The notes beneath the pieces were generated by a model. It saw only the letters and a program-made list of their open reading frames with translations. It had not been told where the DNA came from and did no database searches. Below, in pieces: positions 35,174-47,400 of a DNA stretch of 64,000 bases. The translations under genes and the position numbers were made by a program. The stretch covers positions 148,924,001 through 148,988,000 of the forward strand of contig JBITNC010000001.1 in the NCBI GenBank assembly GCA_050084985.1, in the 5' to 3' direction. Position 1 is the stretch's first letter. Every line of letters starts with the position of its first letter. The stretch is from Nageia nagi (lineage: Eukaryota; Pinophyta).

Positions 35174-36468
35174 TTCAAAAATTCATATTTTATTTTTATC
35201 TATTTTAAGACATTTATTATTTTAAAATTTGCATTGTGACGGATGAGTTTTTGCTTCCACAGCCGCAAATAGACTTGATATGATGTGATCTGATATGGTG
35301 TGATTAAATATTGATGTGACGTTTGAGTGGTATTGTGAAGCCGTTGCTTCTTTTTGTTGATGGTTTACTTTTTTCAATATGGTATTAGGGTTGCATGGTT
35401 GTTTAGGACAACTCTATAATTAATGTTAGGATGACGCTTCATTTAATGATATTGTCAGATGTATGCTATAAGTATGCCTAACCGGGTCATTTTTGACATG
35501 GAGATAGATGGAGAGAGATATAGAAAGACAGATAGATAGATATAGAAACATGGATGCATAGATAGAATGTTATAGAAGGCTCTCCGATGTATGAGAAGAT
35601 ATATTCTTGTTAGAAAGAGTTCTTCATGAGCTGAATGCCAATCTCTTTAGTAGCATTTTGGGTGTTGAGGTTTCCAATGCATGTATGTATGACTTATCAT
35701 TTTGGAAAACTTTGTTATTAATGCGAGTATGGTTGCTTTTTCCATGGGATTGCAATTGCGTATATGACATGTTGATCATGTTTTTGTGTTACTTGTGCAT
35801 TTACAAGCATTTCCTTTGAATGTTCGGCAGTTTAGGGAAAGATAATTGGATATTTTTCTTAAATGTATGAATAACCGTTTTTGCAATCTGCATAAAGTTG
35901 TAGTATTTTGGGTTACCTTGCTTTTATGATATTTGAGTGGAATCATCTGCTGGGATATGAATAATTGAATGATCAACACCACCTCACAGTCCATCCTGAG
36001 TACTGCCTCGTGCTCTTACTTGGGAAAGATACAGACCAAGTTGTTTCCTCCCTTGCTTCATACCCCAAGCAGAAGCTCCTAATAAATCTGAAAGTCAAAG
36101 CCCCAAACTCTATACAGCAGTAACCAATTGCTACTTATCCTATCATCAACTATCAAATCCTTCTTATACCCCTCCTTCGTATCCTTTTGCTTTTAAGTGT
36201 CATCATGCAAGCAAAAAACTGTGACAAAACCCAATAGGTCCATAAATAAATTGTGAGTTAATTACCCTGAGCACATCCTCACCTGAGTCATTCTATGACA
36301 AAAGAAAACTAATTGCCAAATTGTCCGTCCAAAGTCACGGGAGGCCCCTTTATTGCTTCAAAGATGTATAAACCTTGGGGTTCGAGTCCTTTCAAGTGGG
36401 GGTAAGTAAAGCTACCTCATCGTTGTAGTGTTGTTTCCCATGGGGGGGGAAAGAAAATTATGTCAACA

Positions 36469-36980
36469 CAACCCTCGGATCTGTGTTACAAGATTGGATT
36501 GACTAAGGGTTTTTGCCCCTAGCCAAGATCTAGTAAGGGCTACATTCAACTAAACCTTTCTCCACATTGGGTTTACGTCCAACAAGAGGCCCAAGAGATG
36601 GCATTGCCACTCCAAAGATAAAAGATGTTAAATATGCTTAATGATGCGTTCCTACTCTTGCGATAGCCATATAAATAGGATTCCTTCAAGGATAAGCGCC
36701 TACACACCCATCAAGGAGACGTCATGCTTGGGCATCCACATCATGCCTCAGGATCACACCAAACCATGAGCTCATCCTCTAATCATGCATTATGCCTTGG
36801 GATCCACATTATTACACTTAAATGCTCCTAATCTATCTCTAGGAGGGAGATGTCCCACGGGCTCACAATTGGTCTATTCTAGGTTACAATGATGCCTAAG
36901 AATACATGCAACTAATAATTAAATACTCCTAGCTACAAAATCACCCCTAAAAGGAATGGCTTCTAGAAGAGAACATCACA
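36469..36980 (-). repeat. 5' LTR of the minus-strand element, second piece
   Basis: Resumes the LTR after the nested insertion (CAACCCTCGGATCTG) and ends GAACATCACA. It matches 25150-25692 of the other LTR, including the TATA-like CCATATAAATAGGATTCC. Confidence 0.88.
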
Positions 36981-37764
36981 TTGTTTCATCCCACTTGATA
37001 TGAAAGTTGTCATCTTCACATTGCTCAGATCCCTTGAAATAATCCGTGTTATCTATAACGGTCATCCTAACTTCTGCATATGATGTCAGAGTGGAGTAAA
37101 ACATCGGATACAATTTCCTAAGGTCCATATACACATTTGTACTAAATTTCAAATATCTTTGTGGTCATAAACTTCATATACAGTTTCAGCCCTGATTTTG
37201 CCGTATGGTGGGTGACCACCATCAAGGGTTTATAATTCCTGCAGACTGATTCTATCTTACTTGAACCTCAAGGTTAACTTTTTTACATTATAAAGTTCGT
37301 ATGGTCTGAACTTAGTTGTCCCATGTACAGCTGACAGGTAGGATTCTGCTCCAGGTAGTAGTGCTAGTTCCCCATGAGTAACTTAGAGATGTCTACCTTG
37401 AAGATTGAGTGGTTTTTTGGGTAATAAACCACATCCACATGCTTTGGTTTTCTTCCATCACTCAATGATGACGTTTCTCCCAGGCCAGATGGGGCAAGAA
37501 TCCTGCGGGTGCTGATCTCCAGTCTTGATCATAACCCTACAAAGATTTCAGATTGGATGTCTGATAATGATTAGTTTACAAAGTACCTTCCACTGCGTGA
37601 TAACCAAAAATAATGCGAGGTTGTTTTTATGTGTTTTAGGAAAATGTTCAGGCTTTCTCCATGGATTCTTTTATCTATAAATGTTTGCTTACTGTTGTTT
37701 AGTTTGTGTTAAAGAATGGAGATAAATTTCAATCTAAACTTGTAATATGTAATTTCATTTGCAG
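36981..37764. other. intron 3 right edge, no gene
   Basis: Ordinary intron sequence ending in the CATTTGCAG acceptor of exon 4. No repeat or coding signal recognised. Confidence 0.45.
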
Positions 37765-37828
37765 GGAGTTTTGTGCAGAATGCTTTGCAGAGTTCATGCG
37801 GTGGTCGGTACGCCAAACTCCCATGGAG
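37765..37828 (+). CDS. PRKDC: DNA-PKcs exon 4 of window (HEAT region)
   Basis: A 64-nt exon encoding (R)EFCAECFAEFMRWSVRQTP plus M and E, equivalent to vertebrate [21 protein letters not shown]. Acceptor CATTTGCAG ends at 37764 and completes the arginine codon begun in exon 3. Donor GAG|GTTAGA at 37829 gives phase 0. The frame stays open for another 20 codons past the donor, so a longer exon is conceivable, but the vertebrate spacing fits splicing here to 37987 within two residues. Confidence 0.88.
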
Positions 37829-37986
37829 GTTAGAAAATACAAAGAAGACTTGAATGGCATACATTGTTGGATTCAGATAAAAATAAAATAGAAAGGAAAA
37901 TAAGGAAACATATCATGTCGTTGGTTGAGTGTTTCATGTCTGTAGAATCCTCATCTTTTACTAATTCACTAAATGCTGTTACACAG

Positions 37987-38203
37987 GTTGATAATTTTGT
38001 AAATATTACATCTATGCTACGCCGTCTTTACACTCGTCTTGATCATCCAAATCCATATCATAGATTAGGAGCAGCAATGGTTGCTCATCTCATCTATCCT
38101 ATTCTCAGGGAGAATGGATCCATTGTTGACTGCCATATTCTAGAAATGTTATTTTTCTGCATAAAGAGCCTGCGTATTGGAGAGAATGATGACAGCCAAA
38201 TAG
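37987..38203 (+). CDS. PRKDC: DNA-PKcs exon 5 of window (HEAT region)
   Basis: 72 codons plus one base, beginning VDNFVNITSMLRRLYTRLDH and running to the residues GENDDSQIG. It corresponds to the vertebrate run [32 protein letters not shown]. Acceptor GTTACACAG ends at 37986 and donor ATAG|GTCTGA is at 38204. The reading frame is also open upstream to about 37864, which would add roughly 40 residues; vertebrate spacing argues against including them. The terminal G completes a glycine codon in exon 6. Confidence 0.9.
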
Positions 38204-39258
38204 GTCTGAGACATATCCTTTTGTGCTGCTTTACAAATATTTGGAAGGCTTGTATGATTTTTTTTTGTCAAAGCGACCCATTGTTGCTCTTGCTTTTAAA
38301 AATTGAATGCATTGAGTTGTACTTTCTTGAGTCTGGAAAATGCTAGATTGGGAATTATAAAATAACAAATAATTTGTATCAAATTGTTGTGTAGATTTAT
38401 CTTCCCTTTCAAATTGGTTTCTTGAGTTTTAAACTTCATTTAAATCATATCAACTGTAATTTGCGCTCATTCCATCATATTATAATGCTTATGTTGGTGC
38501 TTTTGCATAAGAGAAAGTTTCTCTTTTGCTAGACCTTGGGAGAAACATGTCTTAAGTCAAAGCAATATAGATCTTGGAAAGAAGCACCATTGTAGTTGGA
38601 AAATTTGGCCTCAGAAGGGACAGTTCAAGGTGTAAAGAAGATAAAGAAAATGAGAAGGTCATTGCTTCTTTACGAATATTTGTAAACATTTTAAAATTTG
38701 TGTGTAAAATGCATTTCATCCATTCTATATCTGTATGTAATTTATTGATAATTATTGATGGGCATTGCACATTTGGCAATCATGAAAGATTGGAATAAGA
38801 GACTTTCTTTATTATATTCCTTAATCAAGTATAAATACAAGAAAGAGAACCTAAAAATAGATAAGCAAGTTATACTCACCTCATGCACCTAAAAATAACA
38901 TATATCTATAATTAACCAATATCTTATAATTATCTATTAACTTATGATTAACCACTAATATATTATTATTCTAACGTACACCTCATAATACATTAGGTCT
39001 TCAAAGAATATGAAAGGAAGCTTCAAAAGTATTCAAACTTTCCACAATCAAGAGATTTAGTGAAACATTTGTAACTTGCCCATTTGTGGAAATCTAACGA
39101 AGTTGAATGTTGTGTAGTGAAACATGGTCACGAGTAAAGTGCACTTGTATCTCAATATGTTTGGTATGCTCATGAAAAATATGATTGCAAACCAATTTTG
39201 GTGCACCTTGATTGATCGCAGTGCATAATGGTAGGCTGACTTTGTGGTATTCCTATGT

Positions 39259-41250
39259 CTACCAAAATGTGATGTAACCATACTTACTCAAACAACATTT
39301 GTAGCAACACAATATTTCGACTTGATGCAATACTCTATTTCTTGCTACTCCAAGAAATCGGTCCAAATCCAAAGAAGGACTCATATGTAGTTGTTGATCT
39401 TCTATCATCCAAGGATCCTCCATAATCTGCATTAGTGTATTCAATAAAAAAAGACTTATCATTCTTCTTGTACTCCAGGCCATAACTATCAGTACAACAA
39501 ATATATCTCAACACATGCTTAATCGCTGTCCAATGTGCTTTATTAGGTTAATGCATTAACATAAAAAGATAGCTAACAACATAGCAAATATCTAGCCTGG
39601 TATATGAAAGGTAAATTAACCTTAGAATCAACTGACTATAAAGAGTTGTATTTACTTGTGGAGAACTATCATGGTGTGATAGATGTAAACCAGGTTCAAT
39701 AGGTGTGGGCATAGACTGACACTTTGTCAACCTAAACTTCTCTAACAAACTCTTGATATACTTCATCTATGAGACAAATATGTGGTCCTACATCTGCTAG
39801 ACCTCTAATCCAAGGCAATAATGAAGTAAACCAAGATCAGTAATGTCGAATGATTTCTTGAGGTCATCCTTACAAGATATGATCAACTCCTCAATACTCC
39901 CTTTGATGACCAAATCATCGACATAGACAACCACAATGGCTTTATTTCCCCCATGTTGTTGAAGGTAGAGATTAGGATCATAAGGAATCCTAACAAAGCC
40001 ATGTTGTAGGAAGTGCACATCAATCTTGATGTACCAAGCTATTGGAGCCTGTTTTAAGTCATACAAAGATTCTCTCAATCTACACATTTTTCCTTTGCTT
40101 GGATCAACAAGAAATCCTTTAGGCTACCACATGTAGACTTCTTCTTCGAAATCTCTTCTTAGGATATGATTTCTCATCCAAAGAAACAAACCAATCCTTT
40201 CGGCCAGTCATGTACTTGGTAGCACCAAAATCCACATACCAAGTGGTGGTTATAGATGGTTGCTCTTGATTGGCAAGAGAAAATCTTCTATCTCCTCTTC
40301 TTCTTCAACATTAACAACTTTCCCTTGTTGTTATCCTTGTGGTCTTTGATTTCTCCATTCTCCTTTATTCTTGGGAGGTGGTCCTTTATGTTTCTGATTC
40401 CGATCACTCAAAGAGCCTTGAGTGAAAGCATTTTACCAACAATCTTGCAATCCATGCCCATTCGATTTGCAAATCAAGCAACTCGTTTTCAATGTGTTGG
40501 TATCTTGTGACGTGTTTCCCTTTTGTTACTTCTTTCCTTTTTGAGTGGATACCATTGCATGCTCTTCTTCATTTGACTTCTCATGGAAAACCTTTTCTTG
40601 TTGCAACATATTCACCAACTCTTCAAAGTGTGGCTTCTGCTTTATGATGTTCAAGGATTTCAAAAAGATGCGATATGACTTCAAGAGTGCTCTCAAGACA
40701 ATGGATACAAGGAGCTTATTTTCCACCATCTCTCCTAATGCATTTAGGGGAACATGGAGTTCCGCAATTTGGCAAAGAAAGGATTTCAACTTCTCCCCAC
40801 CTTTCAGTTTTAAATTGTGTAACTGTCCTTGAAGATGAAGAATTGGATTTTGATTCTTTGATTCAAACTCTTGTTGCAATTTCTTTCAAGCTTCAAAAAA
40901 CATCCTTGGAATCATGAACATCGGGTTCGACATCATCCGAGATTCCAAGAAGTAGGATCATACACACCTTTCTATTGTGTTGATTAAATGCTTTTTAGGA
41001 TCTTCAATAGTTTTTGGATATGTCTCAGTCCCATCATCAATGTCCCACTAGCCTCCAAATTCAGGAATGGCTTGAATTTTTGTTTTCTAGGTAGCATAAT
41101 TGTTTCCTTTCAAGACTTGAGAGTCAAGGAGGATTTTTGGAGCAATTTGTGCCATTTTTCAATATATCAAGGAGTTGTTCACTTTACGCAAATCCTATTT
41201 AGGATTTCTTGGTATCCAAACCCAAAACTATGAAATGGAGCCCAACTCAC
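39259..41250 (-). pseudogene. copia gag, protease start, RT and RNase H remnants
   Basis: Minus strand: gag (UBN2-like) at 40526-40879 with MQQEFESKNQNPILHLQGQL, LHNLKLKGGEKLKSFLCQIA and LVNMLQQEKV, extending rightwards in degenerate form. The protease start WYVDFGATKYMTGRKDWF is at about 40190-40250 (D-F-G in place of D-S-G). Then, directly fused, CRLRESLYDLKQAPIAWYIK and VVVYVDDLVIKGS (RT catalytic YVDD) at 39797-40087, KSLLEKFRLTKCQSMPTPIE at 39548-39766 and an RNase H-like end near 39259-39483. The protease-to-RT junction at about 40090-40140 marks a deletion of several kilobases relative to full copia elements. Confidence 0.85.
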
Positions 41251-41331
41251 TTTGTTATTTGATGGCTTTGCAACAAAATTTAGTATCTACCTTGCAGATC
41301 AAGAAAATCCATGCATGTCACTAATTTTCAT

Positions 41332-42288
41332 CAATGTTCCACACGACCCTAGGAGTGAGGGAGCGGCAAAAGCATGCTCCCAAGAAAGGGAACGATTGAG
41401 GTATTTTTTAGGGAGCACCTCGGAAACAACAGGGGGAGTGGCTAGTATGATACTAGTAAAAAATTTTGGAGTTTTTAGATTTTTTAATTTTCATTATTTC
41501 TTATTCATTATTATTATCAATTCAATCATGTATACAACACTTGGAACTTAAATTAGAAATCAAGTATAAATCATAATATCAAAATGAGCCATAATCAATG
41601 ATCATAACACCATAATGTCATTAAGTTTGAATCAGTCTAGTACATAATGATAGATTTGAAATCTCAAATAAGCAATACTCAAATGACAAATAAAATAGTA
41701 CTGAAATCATATTAGAAAAATGCCAAAATCATAACTATCAAACTATGGATCTAAGGGCTCATGTGCTAGTAATATGTCTTGATTGTAATCAATATCATCC
41801 TCTTCCCTAAGAGAGATACTTGACGAGCTGTTTTTTCCTCCTTACTATTGTCTTTTTCCTCATCATTTTTTTTTTTCTTCTCAAGATTGCACACAAGTAA
41901 AATGGTTATGTGTTTCAATTTGGAATGCTTTATGTTTTTGTTTTTAGGGTTGTGAGGGGATGGAGACATTAGTGGGAGCCACCCCATGTTTCTTTTAAAG
42001 TTGAAAAGTTAAATTTTTAAGTTTTTTGAGTTTGGTTTTTGGTTGGGCATCCATCTCCAGTTGGGAGCGCCTTAGTGCTCCCAGGAGCAGTGGGGTACTC
42101 CTGAGACGCTCCCACTTATCCTGGATGTTTGGGAGCACCCCCCAAAGCTAGGAAACACTCCTGAGAGCATCTCCGAACTGCTCCCCAAAAAGGGAGTGGA
42201 TGGGAGATGCTCCCACTTCCGCTCCCGAACATTGTGATCGCTTGGTTCAACCCTCCCAAAAGGGGGACTGTGCTCCCATGGAACCGTT
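41332..42288. mobile_element. hAT-derived element nested in copia, 957 bp
   Basis: Flanked by ATTTTCAT (41324-41331) and CTTTTCAT (42289-42296), a 7/8 target duplication. Tips are CAATGTTCCA and, on the other strand, AACGGTTCCATGGGAG. The interior shares, in inverted orientation, a stretch with the element at 56527-58115 (GATGATATTGATTA-AATCAAGA). Subterminal regions are rich in GGGAGC/GCTCCC words that can pair across the element. Confidence 0.75.
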
Positions 42289-42997
42289 CTTTTCATACTT
42301 TTCATAAAGCATACAACCAGCATTGGGCGCGCCTTCAACAAGCTTCATCCCGTCTGTAGTGTGCAGTTTTCATTCTTTGCAGTGTGTAGTCTTCACCATC
42401 TATAGTGCGCAGTCTTCACCGTCTCCAGTAAAGAATACTTCAACACCTCTAGATCTTTGCAAAAAGGAAAAATATTTCCACAAGCTTATTGGCAATCTAG
42501 GGCTAGGCTTCTTATGAGAAGGCTCTGATACCATGAAAGATTGGAATAAGAGAGTTTCTTTATTACATTCCTTAATCAAGTATAAATACAAAAGAGAGGA
42601 CCCAAAAATAGAGGAGTTATATTCATCTCATGTGCCTAAAAATAAAATATATCTATAATTAATCACTATCCTATAATTAATCACTAATGTATTATTATTC
42701 TAACAAATCACAAATGTAGAACTTAAAATATGTCTGTTTTGTTTCATGACCGAAGTTTATGTAGCTCCATGTCTGTCTTCTACTATAAAAACTGCAAATA
42801 ACTTATGTGATACAAATATGAATTGTTGTTGATCTTTTGGTCAGTTGGACTTGTGCCAGAAATTTGTCATATCTTGATCTTGACGTGATTGTTATGAAAA
42901 TGACATTGATGTTGTCATATATGCATTGTTATCTGACTGAAATTACTAGAAGTACTAAGAATAATATGTCCTCGGTGTATTTTGTTCTTTCTGTCAG

Positions 42998-43210
42998 GTA
43001 CCATGAAACAGATTGGGAAGGTCCTTGAAGGAATTCAGAGATTGATAGAAAGGAACGTGAACACTCTGCAGAAAAATAGGAAGGACAGGAAAATGTTCTT
43101 AAACATACAAGCTTTCCTAGATTGGTTGTTTTTGCAAACTGGTCGCTGTGAAGAAAAATGTAGAGAGAAATGTATGTGGTTGTTCAGTTCCATTTGTGAA
43201 GCTTTGCCTG
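42998..43210 (+). CDS. PRKDC: DNA-PKcs exon 6 of window (HEAT region)
   Basis: Begins GT to complete glycine, then TMKQIGKVLEGIQRLIERNV and onward to LFSSICEALPG. The vertebrate counterpart is [32 protein letters not shown] followed by LLDLVKWLLAHCG and PLLPG. Note the shared GT-(I/M)-(K/Q)-Q start, the basic LQKNRKDRK stretch and the LDWL(F/V) block. Acceptor TTCTGTCAG ends at 42997; donor CCTG|GTGAGT at 43211 is near consensus. It ends in phase 1 and joins the very large exon 7. Confidence 0.93.
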
Positions 43211-44446
43211 GTGAGTAAAATATTTTTTGAATGGCTGATAGATGATTACTTACAGAATAATAGATGTAGTTGTTGCATGATCCCATTTTTAAGTTGGTCA
43301 GAATACTAGTGCTTTGTGCCAATTTCGACCTAAGAATTGTAAGCTGTTCAAACCTTAAATAAAGCTAGATTTCTAGAATATTCCATTATCTTTTCTTCTA
43401 TTATAAGTTTGGATCCATTTTAAAAACTTCTTTCATTACTAAATATGAAACTTCCTCTAAAGTTTTAATCTGGAACTCACTTCTAAGCATGCATAATATC
43501 TTGAGCTATATTGTCCTTGTTTTCGTTAGTTATAATAAATTCAACTTCTTGGAAATAAGTTTCCATGTATGACTACTATATCTTTGATTATTTGTAAGCT
43601 GCATTTTTTTATGTGCATACTTTTTTGGCCCAGAAGTGTTTTATGGGGGTTTTCAGATGCCAATTCCATAAAATTTAGGCATCTCTGGCATTGTAGAATA
43701 CATATAAATGGAGCTGTCTGGGGATTAATCTGGGGATGTGAATGACATTTTATACTCGTACTGAGATGGAAAAATATTTGCTTTCTACTGTATAGATGTG
43801 AAAAGGCCTGTTTAAGCCATCCTGATGTATCAGGTATAGGTCCACCAGATATGGTCTGGATAAAATTATATCAATTTTGATAGTTGTGAAAAGGCCAGGA
43901 TAAGCCATCTTGATGTATCAGGTATAGATTCACCAGATACGGCCTGGGAAATGGTTCTTGTCACTAACCACATATGGGAGCAGTCATGCACAGCGTATAG
44001 CCATTTCTTGCATATCCAATCCTTTAAGAAAAGTCCAAAAAAAAAAGACAAGAAACAAACGTCTATCAACAAAATTTTTCTTCTTCAGTAAAACTATTTT
44101 TAGTTGAATTTTGTAATTCCTTTTTTTCTGTGCTTTAAATTCTCTTTCCTAGATATATGAATAATAGTTTTGACATTTTTAACTTCTTTTTTGTGGTCAT
44201 GCATGTAGTTGGCCATTCACAGTATCTATGTCCTAGATTAAAATTTGGCATATGGGTGCCCTACCTGTATAACAAGATCAAATCAAATTTTTGTTCTTTA
44301 TTTCACCTAGTTTTTTTAATCAGAGCCACTATCTTTTATTTTCATCAGCAATATGATCAAGGAAGATAAAAAAATGACACCTTTTTTCCTTTCCTTTTTC
44401 TGTGTTTGATAACATTATTTGATGATTTGTTATCCTGTTTGTGTAG
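43211..44446. other. intron 6, with a local duplication
   Basis: 1.2 kb intron without coding signal. It contains an 88-bp-spaced duplication: GTGAAAAGGCC...ATGTATCAGGTATAG...CACCAGATA-GG-CTGG at about 43797-43859 and again at 43885-43948. No mobile element ends are visible. Confidence 0.6.
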
Positions 44447-47400
44447 TTGGCTCCTCGGCCAGTTGGTTCAAGTCCAAATTCAAAAGTGTAGAGCAGGTCA
44501 AAGCTACATTAAATTCTTTTGATATTGGTTTGAGATTTCCAGAACAAAACATTGATGAGTTGACTGTTGAAACGTTTGAGATATGGATGAAAAAAGTTGT
44601 ATGCTCTCTGAATTGGTTTGAATGGGCTTTGAAGGAACGATTAATATCATTAAACAATATGGTTACGGAGACAGGGCAGGAGATCCTCAGCATTGGTTCT
44701 GCTGTCAATATTTTTCTTCAACATTCGTCTTTTGAGGACAAATATCTTGATTTACTGACACCTTTAACTCCTTCACAGAAAGAATCTCATGGATGTCTAA
44801 GGGTGAAGACTGTCTTCCATCTTTTGAAATTTCTAGACGTAATGCTTCATGTTGAACTTGGAACAAAGGAGCAGGATATACAGGTGTCTCAGGAACAGAC
44901 AAAACTTTGTCCAGAAAAGGAGAGCAGAATTCACAGATTTGTACCATATAATGAACTGCATTTTCAAAACTTGATCTGTCAAGTTCTTTTCCAACCACAA
45001 AAAATTGCTTGTTCTTCATTGGAATACCATAACATAGAGGATCTTATGAAACAAACCATGAAAATCATTAAAATGTTGTCAGACACATCGCCGATTTTCA
45101 GAGAATGCTTCATGCAGTTTCTTAGGAGTTTCTTGTCTGAAAAAAAGTTTGAAATCAACTTGAATGTATTTGGCTGCTCAGAAAAGACAGATTTAGTGGA
45201 TACAATGTATATTTTGAAAGGTTATCGACAATTGCACATAGCTGGGGCTTTGATGCCTGTTCTAGGAGTAGAGAATGCAAAAAGCACCGCTCAGAAGTTG
45301 CTAAACAGTGTGTTATCTGTGGAACACGCATTGCCTCCTGCATTACAACCCATTGCTTTAGAGAGTTTATCATTAGCCATAGCATTGGGTGTCACTGCTT
45401 CTGAGTTGTTGGAGTTGGTCTTAGACCGTAAAAGATTGAGTCAGTCCGTGACTGATAACTCAGAAGAGAATCTTGCAGGAAGTCAATTTTATTTTAACTT
45501 CAGAAATGTCATTGTTCAACAAATTAAATTTTCATACAAAGAGTGCCTTTCAGTTGTATTACGAGAATCTGTACATAATTTTACTGCTAGGTTAGCACTC
45601 ATTGCAGTTCTAGATGATTTCTTGATAAGGGAAAGCATTGCAAAGTCTAGTTTCCTTAAAGAATTCCTTAATCACTTTCAACTTCTTAAGCCATGCTGTG
45701 ATCCTGAAGCTACTCTTAGTGACAAGCTGTTCTTTTTGGAGATTTTACAGAAGTTATTTATGATGGATACTACTTGTGACACCATGCTAGCAAAGAACCA
45801 GCCATCTTATTCTTTTATAATCGAGAGCTATTTCATATTCTTCAACAACACTCATGTTGCTGCTGAATATGCGGCTAGCAAATTGTTACAAAGAAATACG
45901 GCAATGACAGTAATGAGTAATGCATTTGTTCTGACTCCTTATTTCTTCAAGTATTCTATTAAGAATACTGTTTTATTTCGTTTAGTAGATACCTTGACAA
46001 AAGTCGTGACTGATCATTTGTTAGTTCGAGAAACAGATATCCCTCAAGGTTCAAATGAAAGGGTTTCTTATATTCAGATGCTTCAGAGACTTGAACAAGC
46101 AGTATTAGCAGCCAAAAGGTTGGAACTCTTGGAGGTTGTTTTCCCACTTTTCCAAAGTCATGTAGAACTAGCAAGAAAAAAGGCACAAGAGATACTGGAA
46201 TTGTATGCAGAAATGGTTGGGGAAAATGGAGGAATTGAATGCACACATTGTTTTCAAATGCTGAATGATTCTGGCAAATACCTGAGACTCAGGCGTGCTG
46301 TGTTTGACTATTTATTTGTCCCAGTGATCAATAGAGCTTCTACTGATTTTATTGTTGGCTGGTATGAACAGCACATTGCAGAGTTTAAAAACATACTTGA
46401 TAGGCGTCCAGAAAGAATTCAAGGTACATTGGAAACGGAACAGGATTATCTTGTGGTTAGAATCTGCCATTATAAAATGGTTGAATTGTTGTTTAGTAGA
46501 GTGGATGCAAAAGCAATTAAGGATAGAATCACTCCTATTATCTCCAATCAAGCATTGATGCAATATGCAACGAGCGATTCACGTGCAAAACATGATCCTT
46601 TCACCTTTCCCTTTCCAGAGAACATTATTTTATGGCGTGAGATGCATATTGCAGCTTACAACTGTCTTGCAGAAATTGTAATGCGGACTCAGGATCAGGA
46701 AAAGTTATATGCAGTTCTTTTCAAAGAATTTCCTGGAAAACCTCTTTGGCAGAACATTGTCGACTGCTCCAAGGTTTATAACAACTTTCCTGTTGAAACT
46801 TCAATGTTGCAAACTGATTATCTTGTTGTGAAGAGTATGCGATCAGAAAGGAATCATATAAAGAGAAATGGTGGGGTGCTTTCACTTTCATCTCAATATC
46901 TTGGTGCAACACTTACTGAAGAACCAGTTCTGATAAGCACATTTTTAAATGAGTCTCAAAAAGGAACTGGAGATGAAGCACGTGTTGATGCTGTACATGA
47001 TAGCAGTCAGGTTGTAGGAGGCGGCTCTGAAGGGAATGACTTGAGGGCCATTCAAAATAATGGGGATGAGATTGTTGAGAAAGAATTACTTGATCAAGAT
47101 GATTTTGATCAACATCCATCCATGGGAACCATCCTGAAGTTAATAGAGCATTGCCGAGATAAATTTGGTTTGAAGTCATCTGATGATGAAATGCCAGAAT
47201 GGATGAAATGTCTTTTTGCAACATTCGATAATGCGGTTACTCCTATAAATGTATGCTTGTTTATAGCAAAAATCATCACCAAAGCACGGAAGGTGTTTGC
47301 CTCTTTTGCTTCAGCCTGGTTTCGGCCATACGTTCAAGTTATTCTAAGAGATCCTGATCATTCTGGAGGGAGAACATTTCACTACATGCTTAGAGATATA

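Larger units (their letters stand above)
29334..36468 (+). mobile_element. unclassified 7.1 kb nested element
   Basis: Tips are TGTTGATACC and TATGTCAACA (6-bp inverted TGTTGA/TCAACA), flanked by CAACT (29329-29333) and CAACC (36469-36473). The interrupted LTR reads continuously when one CAAC copy is kept. I see no long terminal direct repeats, so it is either an unusual LTR element with lost or diverged LTRs or a composite. Inside are a tandem array of inverted-motif units with TATA boxes (29651-31225), a long decayed + strand ORF (31700-35173) and AT-rich non-coding DNA (35174-36468) with a GATA-type microsatellite at about 35500-35545. Confidence 0.7.
24891..36980 (-). mobile_element. non-autonomous gypsy-type LTR element, minus strand, with nested insertion
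   Basis: LTRs of TGTGATGTTC...GAACATCACA type lie at 24891-25692 and at 29058-29333 plus 36469-36980. The right LTR is the 5' LTR: next to it the minus strand has CGGTATCAAAGC, a near match to the initiator-Met primer site. Inside the left LTR edge the minus strand has GGGAAGAGAGGAC, a polypurine tract. Flanks TTGTC and TTGTT are a 4/5 target-site duplication. Content from the 5' side is gag, zinc knuckle, protease, then an unrecognised ORF; RT, RNase H and integrase are absent. A 7.1 kb element interrupts the 5' LTR. Confidence 0.88.
38783..42705 (-). mobile_element. short-LTR Ty1/copia element, internally deleted, minus strand
   Basis: LTRs at 38783-38976 and 42534-42705 begin TGAAAGATTGGAATAAGAGA and end TTATTATTCTAACA (one end mutated to AACG), flanked by a perfect 5-bp duplication AATCA (38778-38782 and 42706-42710). 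Beside the right LTR the minus strand has TGGTATCAGAGCC, an exact initiator-Met primer site. Inside are gag, a protease start and the C-terminal half of RT, with integrase and the RT N-terminus deleted. A hAT derivative is nested at 41332-42288. Located in intron 5 of the DNA-PKcs gene. Confidence 0.92.

Noticed and set aside
36381-36391. Functional tRNA gene
   Set aside because: Only a B box is present; no A box, anticodon arm or acceptor pairing could be drawn.
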